NCBI RefSeq assembly: GCF_002205645.1
Contig: NZ_NIOF01000024.1
Location: forward strand, 1 to 43,692
Length of the DNA stretch: 43,692 nt
Direction of reading: 5' to 3'
From: Roseateles aquatilis
GTDB lineage: Bacteria; Pseudomonadota; Gammaproteobacteria; Burkholderiales; Burkholderiaceae_C
Shown here: positions 1 to 7,038 of the stretch, one piece after another
Layout: each line of letters starts with the position of its first letter
Position numbering within the stretch: position 1 is the stretch's first letter
Made by a program: the position numbers and the translations under genes
Notes under the pieces: generated by a model
What the model was told of the DNA's origin: nothing
Seen by the model: the letters and a program-made list of their open reading frames with translations, nothing else
Databases searched by the model: none

Positions 1-106
1 CAACCCCAAGCGGCGCCACGGCACCGCAGGCGACACTTCGCCGGTCGAGTTCGAACGACGCCATTCCCAACGGCTCACGGGTGTCTAGGAAATCCGGGGC
101 GATTCA
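1..106 (+). mobile_element. Right end of an IS3-family insertion sequence (IS-A)
   Basis: The window opens inside an insertion sequence. It contains the last codons of an OrfB transposase, then a terminal inverted repeat ending at 106. Read inward from 106 on the minus strand, the end begins TGAATCGCCCCGG and carries TAGACACC about 20 bases in. The same layout, with TGAATCGACCCGG and TAGACACC at the same distance, appears at 43588, so these are probably the right and left ends of one IS type. The element has inserted just after codon 23 of a chemoreceptor-like gene. Only its edge is visible, so the name and length are unknown. Confidence 0.8.
2..88 (+). CDS. IS3-family transposase OrfB, C-terminal end (partial)
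   Basis: Reading frame 2 gives 28 residues that start NPKRRHGTAGD, continue through SPVEFERR, and stop at TAG 86-88. This matches the usual C-terminus of IS3-family OrfB integrases (N-P-x-R-R-H-G ... S-P-x-E-F-E). The catalytic DDE residues would lie upstream, outside the window. It belongs to IS-A and stops 18 bases before the terminal repeat ends. The identification rests on a short but characteristic tail. Confidence 0.75.
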   Translation, partial: NPKRRHGTAGDTSPVEFERRHSQRLTGV

Positions 107-175
107 GGTGGACATGAGCGTCGCGTCCTCACGGATCTCATATTCGCGCTGGGTTACGGGTTCATTGATACGCAC
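107..175 (-). pseudogene. Aer-like PAS chemoreceptor, 5' end only, cut by IS-A
   Basis: From a GTG at 175-173 the minus strand reads VRINEPVTQREYEI, continuing to DATLMST, and then meets TGA at 106-104, which belongs to the IS end. This is the N-terminal signature of Aer-type aerotaxis receptors (V-T-Q ... D-x-T-L-M-S-T-T-D), where a PAS domain follows. A GGAG stands seven bases upstream of the GTG and supports the start. The rest of the gene, if it survives, is left of the window. The family call rests on about 23 residues. Confidence 0.6.
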
Positions 176-265
176 AGATTGCTCCGGTTCAGGGTCTGAT
201 GGATCCGTCCGAGATTCAGGGCAGTATGAATCGCCCCGGGTTCTGCGGAGGCCAGTTGGTTTAAG

Positions 266-1207
266 TCAGACGGTCGCGGCCTGACCAGCGCGTTGACGAT
301 GGTAATTGGCTTCGAACTCCGCAGGCGGGACGTGCCCCAGCGGCCCCATCAGCCGGTGATGGTTGAACCAGGCGACCCCTCCAGCGTTGCCAGTTCCACC
401 GCCTGCTTGGTCTTCCACGGCCCGCGCCGGTGAATGACCTCGGCCTTGTACAGCCCGTTGATGGTCTCGGCCAGGGCGTTGTCGTAGCTGTCGCCCTTCG
501 AGCCCACTGAGGGCTCGATGCCGGCCTCGGCCAGCCGCTCGCTGTAGCGAATCGACAGGTATTGCGAGCCGCGGTCTGAGTGATGCACCAGCCCATCGTC
601 TTCGCTCGGCTTGCGGTCGTAGAGCGCCTGCTCCAGCGCGTCGAGCACGAACTCGGTGTGCATCGAGCTGCTCTGGCGCCAGCCCACGATGCGCCGGCTG
701 AACACGTCGATGACGAACGCCACATAGACCCAGCCTTGCCAGGTCGAAACATAGGTGAAATCCGAGACCCAGAGCTGGTTCGGCCGCTCGGCACGGAACT
801 GCCGATTGACGCGGTCCAGCGGGCATGGCGCCTTGGGATCGGGAATGGTGGTCCGCACAGCCTTGCCGCGTCGCACGCCCTGCAGCCCGAGTTGACGCAT
901 CAGACGCTCGACGGTGCAGCGCGCAACGGCCACGCCTTCGCGGTTGAGCTGGCGCCAGACCTTCTCGGCGCCATAGACCTGGTGGTTGGCCTGCCAGACG
1001 CGATGCACCTGCGGCAGCAACTGCGCATCGCGCTGAGCCCGCAAAGAGCGTAAGACAGGGCTGCGCTGACACGCGGCGTGGCGCCAGTACGCCGATGGGG
1101 CAATCTGCAAGACGCGGCAGATCGACTCGACCCCAAGCTGCTGGCGGTGCTGGTCGATGAACGCCTTCAGGACTTGATGCGGCGGTCGAGCTCCGCCTGG
1201 GCGAAAA
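266..1207 (-). pseudogene. IS3-family transposase OrfB (DDE integrase), frameshifted near its C-terminus
   Basis: This is the catalytic half of the transposase and should be translated by a -1 frameshift from orfA at the TTTTTC run (1208-1203). An IS3 helix-turn-helix-like region is followed by the rve integrase core: D in WVSDFTYV, D in HHSDRGSQY and E in YDNALAETING, so the DDE triad is present. A base appears to be missing at about 378/379. The sequence reads CTGGAG-GGGTCG where CTGGAG-TGG-GTC is expected (L-E-W-V). This moves the frame to a stop at 351-349. The normal ending, WFNHHRLMG through VPPAEFEANYH, continues in another frame to 266. The copy is probably inactive unless a full-length transposase acts in trans or the gap is a sequencing error. 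Confidence 0.8.
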
Positions 1208-1490
1208 ACGCGCTGGCCAGCTTCAGAATCTCGTTGGCCTTGCGCAGCTCGCGCACCTCTCGCTCCAGTTCCTTGACGCGCTGAGCCTCCACAGTCGAGA
1301 CGCCGTCTCGCTGGCCGGAATCGACCTCGTGCTGCTTGACCCAGGTGTGCAAGGTCTGCGGCACGCAGCCGATCTTGTCGGCGATGGATTCGATGGCCGC
1401 CCACTGCGACGGATGCTCTGCCCGGTGCTCCAGCACCATGCGCACGGCACGCTCACGCACCTCAGGCGAAAACTTCGGGGACTTCTTCAT
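1167..1490 (-). CDS. IS3-family transposase OrfA
   Basis: The 107-residue protein opens [19 protein letters not shown], a typical helix-turn-helix OrfA that binds the terminal repeats. A C-terminal leucine-zipper-like stretch ([19 protein letters not shown]) matches the OrfA dimerisation region. The tail [12 protein letters not shown] is the usual end in this IS group, and its TTTTTC codons form the slippery site for fusion with OrfB. The start lies 48 bases inside the right inverted repeat end. The gene itself looks intact. Confidence 0.9.
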   Translation of the reverse strand: MKKSPKFSPEVRERAVRMVLEHRAEHPSQWAAIESIADKIGCVPQTLHTWVKQHEVDSGQRDGVSTVEAQRVKELEREVRELRKANEILKLASAFFAQAELDRRIKS

Positions 1491-1538
1491 GGCTCCATTC
1501 TCCAGAGTTGGAGCCTCCTCGAAACCCGGGGCGATTCA

Positions 1539-1945
1539 GCCCTGTCCGTGCGTTCAAGCTTCAGGTCAGACAGGAACTCTCGCAGATGGTGGTCTGGGAT
1601 CGTCTCTGCGAAGATGACGTGTGCATTGAGGCGCTTGGTCGTCGGGGCGGAGAGTCGCAGCTCGATACCCGGAAATACGATCTTCTTCAGCGCGGGTGCG
1701 CCAGGTTCAGCCAGTCGGCGCTTGAGCGCGAACCATCCGTCAAACGTCCAGTAGTCCATGATCGCGAAGACGGCCGGCTCAGCGGCATTCATCGCTTCGA
1801 TCATTTCGTCGATCAGCGTGCGGTTCTCAGGAGAGGATATGTCTCCGTCGAACTTCTTGCCTGTCCAGTGGAAGGACGCCGGTGTGTGCACGTGCAGATC
1901 CCACTGGCGCCAGACTGAACCTCTGGCGATCTCCCTTTTTGACAT
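1539..1945 (-). pseudogene. PHP-domain protein, TrlF-like (PHP-ATPase), truncated by IS-B
   Basis: The start ATG at 1945-1943 overlaps the TAA of the helicase gene (TAATG), so translation is coupled. The N-terminus includes GSVWRQWDLHVHTPASF. The H-x-H metal-binding motif is characteristic of PHP phosphoesterase domains, and the surrounding sequence resembles the N-terminus of TrlF-type proteins, where a PHP domain precedes a long ABC/SMC-like ATPase. About 135 genuine codons remain before the IS-B end; the frame then runs into the IS and stops at 1487, giving a 152-residue hybrid. The large ATPase part is missing and is not found on the other side of the IS. PHP-ATPases have been reported as antiphage proteins (the Ppl type), so this may be the remnant of a defence gene. 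Confidence 0.7.
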
Positions 1946-4812
1946 TAGATTAGCTCCCATTGAATGCAGAAAAGGGGCTGCTCTTTGACTTGTTGTTTGA
2001 GCTGGCCTTCTAACTGACTGATGATGTCGTTGCGCTGGGCCTCGATTTCATCTTGTTTGTTGAAGAGTTCGCGACGCAGCTTCGTGCGCGTACTCTCAAG
2101 CTCACGTTGTTTCTTTTGCCACGACAACTTCTCGTCCAGCGTCGGCGCACTGGCTGCCGTACGCCGGACTTCTTTGATCTGCCGGTCGATCTCCTTGATC
2201 TCTTGCTCGATGCCCAGCTTGAGGTCGTCGGCCCAGTCGTCCAACTTTTGGACCTCTTGCTCGAAGTAGCCCAGATTGCGCTGGTTGATCTCACGCAGGA
2301 TGTCCATCCTGCGGCCCAAACTGTCCTCGGCTAGTTCGGACACCGGCTCATTGCCATCGCACGGCCCTTCCAGCTTCACGGGTAGGCGCAGGAGTTTCGA
2401 CGGGTCGTCTTCGGCCAGCGGTGACCCGTCAACGGTGACGGCGGCCACGACAAGCCGCTCTTCCAAGTTGCCCAGCGCTTCCACGGCGACCAGGCTCACG
2501 GACAGCCAACCAGACTTGCCGCGATAGTTCTTCAAAGTGCTGATCTGCGTGCCGTAGGCGCCGTAGTCAAACAGCAGTTTGGCCATCGGCAGCTTTCGGG
2601 ACTTCGCCTGGGCTGTTACCCACTCGGCGAGTGGATGCCCGATCCGATACAGATGCGATTCGCCTGATCGCCGGGGCAATTCGTACCGCCCCAGCTCGAC
2701 GCCAGCAAGTGCGGAGCTTGGGAGTCGCTGTAGGACGAATCCTTCTTCATCGAATGTTGCGTGCCCCGCGAGCTCTGCTCGCGTCAAGTCCAGCAGCATG
2801 CGCTCGTACTTGCTTCGTGCGGCGCTACTGGCCTCAGCTCGTACACGCAGCTTGTCCTGAACCTCTTCATCGAAGTTCTCAAGCAGGATCTGCCGCGTTT
2901 TCACCATGGCTTCGTTGATCTCGCCGGACAGGTCGCGCTGCAATTGCTCGAAGCTAGCCTTGATGGCATCTGGGTCACGGCAGTTCTGATAGATGTCCGC
3001 GATACGCCGCTCGAAGTCCACGCCGGAGCCGATGGCGCCCAGTACCTCGTCGCTGGCACCAAACACGCCTTCGAAGAGTTGGAATTTTTGGTCCAGCAAC
3101 TCGTAGACGCGGGCGTCGGCTTCGTTGCTGCGGTCAACGAAGTTCACCACCACAACGTCAAACTTCTGTCCGTAACGATGGCAGCGACCGATGCGCTGCT
3201 CGATCCGTTGCGGGTTCCATGGCAGGTCAAAGTTGATCACCAGCGAGCAGAACTGGAGGTTGATGCCTTCAGCGCCTGCCTCGGTGGCAATCATCACGGT
3301 GCCGCGCTCTTTGAAGTGCTCCACCAGGGCCGCGCGCGTGTCTGCCGTGCGCGAGCCGGTGATCTTGTCGGTGCCCTGGTGGCGCTTGATCCAGTCCGCG
3401 TAGACAGCTTGGGCGCGGGCGTCGCTGTTCGTGCCGTTGAATAGCACGATGCCTTCACCGTACGGTGTCTTCTCTAGCAGCGAGAGCAGGTACTCCTGAG
3501 TGCGCTTGGACTCTGTGAAGATGATGGCCTTCTTGGCGGCTCCCAGCCGCTCAAGCTCGGCGAATGCCTTGTCTAGGGCGGTCAGCAGCGCGGTGCCTTT
3601 GGCGTTCTCGCGGATGTTGGTTGCCAGGGTCTTGAAGTGCCGCAGCTCGGCAATCTCCTGTGCAACAGCGTCGCGCTGGGCCGCTGGCGATGCGTCTGTG
3701 GTCTCAGCGCTGCCATCCCACTCGTCTGCGGTTTCGTCGAGTGACTCGTAGTCGTCGTCGAGTACCTCCGCCAGATCAGGGACATCTGGGGATGCTTCGA
3801 GTTCGCCTTCGAGGCGCTTGGCCATTGTCTCCAGCGCGCCTGCGATAGCGTGCGTGGACGAGGCCAGCAGTTTCCACAGCACGAGTGAGATCAGCTGCCT
3901 CTGGCCCTCGGGCAGGGCTTTGAGGTTTGGGCGGCGAAGGTAGTCGGCCACCAAGTTTGAGAGTTCGCGCTCTTCGGTCGAGGGGGTGAACTCCTCCACC
4001 ATGGCACGCCGTGCCGTGTATGGCACGTACTGCTGGACTTGCCTGCGTAGCGTTCGCTTGCACACGGTCGCAAGCCTGGAGCGCAGCGCTGCAAAAGCCT
4101 GCTCACGGGGCTGCGCGGTGAACTGCGTGCGGAAGCTGTCGATGTCACCGAACACGCGGTCGTCGATCATGCTGACAAGGCCGTACAGCTCCAGCAGCGA
4201 GTTCTGCAGCGGCGTAGCTGTAAGCAGCACCTTCGAGTGGACATGCGCCAGTGCCTCTTTCAGCGTCTTGGCGATGACGTTGCTGGCCTTGTAGACATTG
4301 CGCAGGCGGTGGGCTTCGTCCAGAACCACCAGATCCCATTCGACAGCCTTGATGTCACCGGCCTTGGCCTTGGCGAACTGGTACGAGCAGATGACGGGGC
4401 CTGTTGCGCCTTGGAAGGGATTGCGGCGGTCTTGCTTGCGAAGGGTGTTGTAGCTCTTGGCTTCCAGCAGAACACTCTGCAGGTTGAACTTGTCTTGCAA
4501 TTCCTGGTGCCATTGCTTGCGCAGGTTGGCGGGCACGATGATCAGGATGCGACGGCGGCGCTCAGCCCAGCGCTGGGAGATCACCAGCCCCGCCTCGATG
4601 GTTTTGCCGAGCCCTACTTCGTCGGCCAGGATGACGCCGCGCGATAGTGGATTCGCACAGGCGAACAGGGCTGCCTCGACTTGATGGGGGTTGAGGTCAA
4701 CTTGCGAGTCCACCAAGGTGGAGGCGAGCGACTCAACAGAGTCGCCCGCCGCGCGTCGGGTCAACAGCCAGGCGTAGTACAGGCTTTGATATGGCGTCAG
4801 CGTCTGTTGCAT
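1945..4812 (-). CDS. SNF2/RapA-like DEAH helicase
   Basis: This 955-residue superfamily 2 ATPase should translocate on double-stranded nucleic acid. Walker A is DEVGLGKT at about residues 64-71, motif II is DEAH at 164-167, and motif III is LLTATPLQN. The C-terminal RecA-like lobe has TEAGAEGINLQ and the arginine-finger motif QRIGRCHRYGQ. A charged coiled-coil-like region fills the last 100 residues (many E/K/R/Q). The start at 4812 was chosen because the ATG overlaps the Fic stop (TGATG); a longer frame from 4845 would overlap Fic further. It is the middle gene of a coupled Fic-helicase-PHP operon. Related SNF2 proteins occur in DISARM and other defence loci, so a nucleic-acid sensing role is plausible, but the substrate is unknown. 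Confidence 0.88.
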   Translation of the reverse strand: MQQTLTPYQSLYYAWLLTRRAAGDSVESLASTLVDSQVDLNPHQVEAALFACANPLSRGVILADEVGLGKTIEAGLVISQRWAERRRRILIIVPANLRKQWHQELQDKFNLQSVLLEAKSYNTLRKQDRRNPFQGATGPVICSYQFAKAKAGDIKAVEWDLVVLDEAHRLRNVYKASNVIAKTLKEALAHVHSKVLLTATPLQNSLLELYGLVSMIDDRVFGDIDSFRTQFTAQPREQAFAALRSRLATVCKRTLRRQVQQYVPYTARRAMVEEFTPSTEERELSNLVADYLRRPNLKALPEGQRQLISLVLWKLLASSTHAIAGALETMAKRLEGELEASPDVPDLAEVLDDDYESLDETADEWDGSAETTDASPAAQRDAVAQEIAELRHFKTLATNIRENAKGTALLTALDKAFAELERLGAAKKAIIFTESKRTQEYLLSLLEKTPYGEGIVLFNGTNSDARAQAVYADWIKRHQGTDKITGSRTADTRAALVEHFKERGTVMIATEAGAEGINLQFCSLVINFDLPWNPQRIEQRIGRCHRYGQKFDVVVVNFVDRSNEADARVYELLDQKFQLFEGVFGASDEVLGAIGSGVDFERRIADIYQNCRDPDAIKASFEQLQRDLSGEINEAMVKTRQILLENFDEEVQDKLRVRAEASSAARSKYERMLLDLTRAELAGHATFDEEGFVLQRLPSSALAGVELGRYELPRRSGESHLYRIGHPLAEWVTAQAKSRKLPMAKLLFDYGAYGTQISTLKNYRGKSGWLSVSLVAVEALGNLEERLVVAAVTVDGSPLAEDDPSKLLRLPVKLEGPCDGNEPVSELAEDSLGRRMDILREINQRNLGYFEQEVQKLDDWADDLKLGIEQEIKEIDRQIKEVRRTAASAPTLDEKLSWQKKQRELESTRTKLRRELFNKQDEIEAQRNDIISQLEGQLKQQVKEQPLFCIQWELI

Positions 4813-5873
4813 CAGACTTTCCCCTCCGCCTTGACTTGCGACCATTTCGCGCCGCGTCCCTTTCCTGTTGGGGCAATCACCCCCTCGGCCTTCATAGCGC
4901 GCAGGATCACGCGCACCATGTCGCGGCTGATGCCGGGGCAGGCCTCTTCGATCTCCGAGATGGAGAAGGGCAGTTGGCGTTTGAGAATTTCAGAGCGAAC
5001 GCGGTCGCCCTTAGCGCCACGGCCTCGCTCGATGGTGCCCACGCGCTCTTCAAATTCCTTGTAGGCCCGCAGCAGGGCGCCCCAGAAGTAATCGAGCCAC
5101 GGGGCGATGTCGTGTGCGGCCTCGTGCCAGCCCTGGGAGCTGGCCTCCAGCGTTTCGTAGTAGCTCTCCTTCGACTCTTCGAAGATGCGCTCCAGGCTGA
5201 TGAAGCGGCCCACCGCATAGTCGAAGTGATAGAGCAGCTGCAGGGTGAGCAGACGTGCCATGCGGCCGTTGCCATCCGGGAACGGGTGGATGCACAGGAA
5301 GTCGAGGATGGCCAGCGGCACCAGAACCAGGGGGTCTGCCAAGTGCTGATCCAAGGCCAAGCGGTAGCGCGCGATCAGGTCCGCCATCGCGATGGGTGTG
5401 AGGTGCGCGGCAACCGGACGAAAGCGGATGCGTGAGCTGCCATCGGGGTGGCGCTCGACGATGTCGTTGTTGGTGGCCTTCCATTGCCCGCCTGGTTGGG
5501 GCATGTAGCGGTACAGCATGCCGTGCAGCTGCAGGACCGTGCCTTCGGAAAACGGCATCTGCTCACCGCTCTCATGGATCAGACCGAGGGCATCGCGGTA
5601 GCCTGCCACCTCTTGCTCGGAACGGCTTTGCGGCGTGGCATTCTTGAGCACCAGGGACTTCAGCCGGTGCGCGGCGACGACCACGCCTTCCAGGCGGTTC
5701 GACGACTCGGTGGACTCGACCACTGCCACTTGCCGCAGATCGCTCAAGACCTCCGGCGACTGCGCCACGAAGAGCTGCTGCTTGCCCCTGTACTCACCCA
5801 GGGCGCGCAACGTCGCCAGCTGCTGCGCGTCGAAGCGCAGCTTGGCGAGGTAGTCTTGCGAGAGTGATTGCAT
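4812..5873 (-). CDS. Fic-domain protein with C-terminal winged helix (putative AMP/UMP transferase)
   Basis: The protein has 353 residues. The Fic core motif HPFPDGNGR is complete at about residues 196-204, with the catalytic histidine, so nucleotidyl transfer (usually AMP from ATP to a hydroxyl side chain) is expected. An S-x-x-x-E-G motif at residues 58-63 matches the inhibitory alpha-helix of class II Fic proteins, which holds the enzyme off in cis. Residues from about 290 to the end form a winged-helix-like DNA-binding domain (SISEIEEACPGISRDMVR). It heads the operon with the SNF2 helicase (1-base overlap) and the truncated PHP gene. Four TTGGGGTA-like boxes lie upstream and may be its own operator. 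The target protein is unknown. Confidence 0.87.
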   Translation of the reverse strand: MQSLSQDYLAKLRFDAQQLATLRALGEYRGKQQLFVAQSPEVLSDLRQVAVVESTESSNRLEGVVVAAHRLKSLVLKNATPQSRSEQEVAGYRDALGLIHESGEQMPFSEGTVLQLHGMLYRYMPQPGGQWKATNNDIVERHPDGSSRIRFRPVAAHLTPIAMADLIARYRLALDQHLADPLVLVPLAILDFLCIHPFPDGNGRMARLLTLQLLYHFDYAVGRFISLERIFEESKESYYETLEASSQGWHEAAHDIAPWLDYFWGALLRAYKEFEERVGTIERGRGAKGDRVRSEILKRQLPFSISEIEEACPGISRDMVRVILRAMKAEGVIAPTGKGRGAKWSQVKAEGKV

Positions 5874-5896
5874 GCGGCAGCATCCGGACGAGAAAG

Positions 5897-5970
5897 AATG
5901 GGGTAATACTACTGCAAATTGGGGTATGTTTGATCTTCATTGCCCCAATAACTCGTTGTTTACCCCAATT
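5897..5970. promoter_or_regulatory. Operator-like array of four TTGGGGTA boxes upstream of fic
   Basis: Between the integrase stop (5983) and the Fic start (5873) there are four copies of a TTGGGGTA-like box. Two are on the plus strand (G runs at 5900-5903 and 5921-5924) and two on the minus strand (C runs at 5943-5946 and 5963-5966). The spacings are 21, 22 and 20 bases, about two helical turns each. The inner plus box and outer minus box form a perfect 10-base inverted pair (AATTGGGGTA / TACCCCAATT). No clear -10/-35 pair is evident. The arrangement suggests a cooperatively bound regulator, possibly the Fic winged helix itself. Confidence 0.55.
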
Positions 5971-5982
5971 GGCCCTGTCGGA

Positions 5983-7038
5983 TCAGCTAGCGGACTCCGG
6001 TTCGTCGGGATCGGTAGGCGCCACTTCAGGCGCCGTGCCCTTGACCGGCCTCTCTGCTTCGATACGCAGTGGCTTCAGACGATGTGCCGGTTTGCCTTGT
6101 GATGCGGTGCCGTAGACCCTCTGAGTCTTTCGGGATAGGTGGCCCAGCCCCCGGCTGACCGCGTCTGCGTCGCCGTTCCGCTTGGCATCTGCCCCCCATT
6201 GGTGCCTTAGGCAATACGCCGTCACGGTGTGCGGGTGCGAAGGCCACAAGCAGCCAGCTAAGCGCTGTACCTCTGCAGAGAAGTTCATGGCGCTCGCGAC
6301 CTGAACGACGACTGGGGTCTCGGCCGTGCCGGGCAACAGCGCCTTGATCATCGACAACAACGGATGCGTGTCTCCCGCCGCGTACGTCAGGCGGCGATGC
6401 GGCTGCCCTTGTTCCCGTTTGACCTTCGCACCAGCGACCTCAAAGTGGATCTCGATCTCCTGCGTCGCTGCATCCTGCGTTTGCCAAACCTTGATGCCTC
6501 TCTCCAGTTCGCTGGGGCGGCATCCCGTCAGCGCTGCGACCAGCAAGGCAGCACCGTACCGTCCCGCACGGCCGCGATTGCAGAGTTGGACGCGCCAGTC
6601 AGGGGGAAGCCCACTGAGGGCTCGCCGTTTGCTGTTGCGTAGGGCTCGCAGACCGCCCAGGCCTCTTCGCCGAAGTTCGAGCAGGGCCTGCACGCGCGCG
6701 ATTTGTTCGTCGAACGCAGCGATGTGTCTTTGTGCCTGCTCATCCGAAACGGGTTCGATGATGCTGCCCAGCAATTCCAACTGCCTTTGCTGCAGGGTGA
6801 ACCGCAGGGCGGACATGCGCTTCTGGAACGTGGAGGGGCGTAGGGTGTCAGACACCACGCCGATCAAGCCGTCCTGCGCCACCTTGGCTCGTCTGAGCAA
6901 CGATTGCCCGAGTCGCAGGTAGTCGTGCTCCGTGTCGGGCGAGCGACCGGCATTGCGCGAGCGGTCGGACGCAAGCTGCTGTAGAAGCTTGGTGCTTTGA
7001 AGCATCTTGGCTTTTAGACTTTGTATGAGCTTGCTCAT
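5983..7038 (-). CDS. Tyrosine recombinase / phage-integrase-like protein
   Basis: The start at 7038 was chosen because its ATG overlaps the RepA stop (ATGA) and a GGAG lies upstream. The 351-residue protein has an N-terminal helical part and a C-terminal catalytic region. The box I arginine is in TGCRPSEL, the box II motif is YCLRH (Y in place of the first H of HxLRH), and LGHLSRKTQRVYG carries the last His and the putative Tyr nucleophile. It is the third gene of an AlpA-like/RepA/integrase operon. It probably moves or resolves the island by tRNA, but it lies about 2 kb from tRNA-Pro, so its att site is unproven. Confidence 0.75.
   Translation of the reverse strand: MSKLIQSLKAKMLQSTKLLQQLASDRSRNAGRSPDTEHDYLRLGQSLLRRAKVAQDGLIGVVSDTLRPSTFQKRMSALRFTLQQRQLELLGSIIEPVSDEQAQRHIAAFDEQIARVQALLELRRRGLGGLRALRNSKRRALSGLPPDWRVQLCNRGRAGRYGAALLVAALTGCRPSELERGIKVWQTQDAATQEIEIHFEVAGAKVKREQGQPHRRLTYAAGDTHPLLSMIKALLPGTAETPVVVQVASAMNFSAEVQRLAGCLWPSHPHTVTAYCLRHQWGADAKRNGDADAVSRGLGHLSRKTQRVYGTASQGKPAHRLKPLRIEAERPVKGTAPEVAPTDPDEPESAS

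Larger units (their letters stand above)
227..1538 (-). mobile_element. Complete IS3-family insertion sequence (IS-B), OrfB frameshifted
   Basis: The element is about 1.3 kb, bounded by imperfect inverted repeats of roughly 27 bases. The left end starts at 227 with TGAATCGCCCCGGGTT. The right end, read inward from 1538, starts with the same 16 bases, and a shared GGAGGC block follows. It carries an orfA/orfB pair with the IS3-family -1 arrangement. Flanking triplets differ (GTA at 224-226, GCC at 1539-1541), so no target duplication is visible. The terminal bases resemble those of IS-A and IS-C, but its OrfA is a different protein. Confidence 0.85.

Noticed and set aside
81-284. A 67-codon plus-strand frame across IS-A end and IS-B end
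   Set aside because: It crosses two IS termini and has no recognisable sequence.
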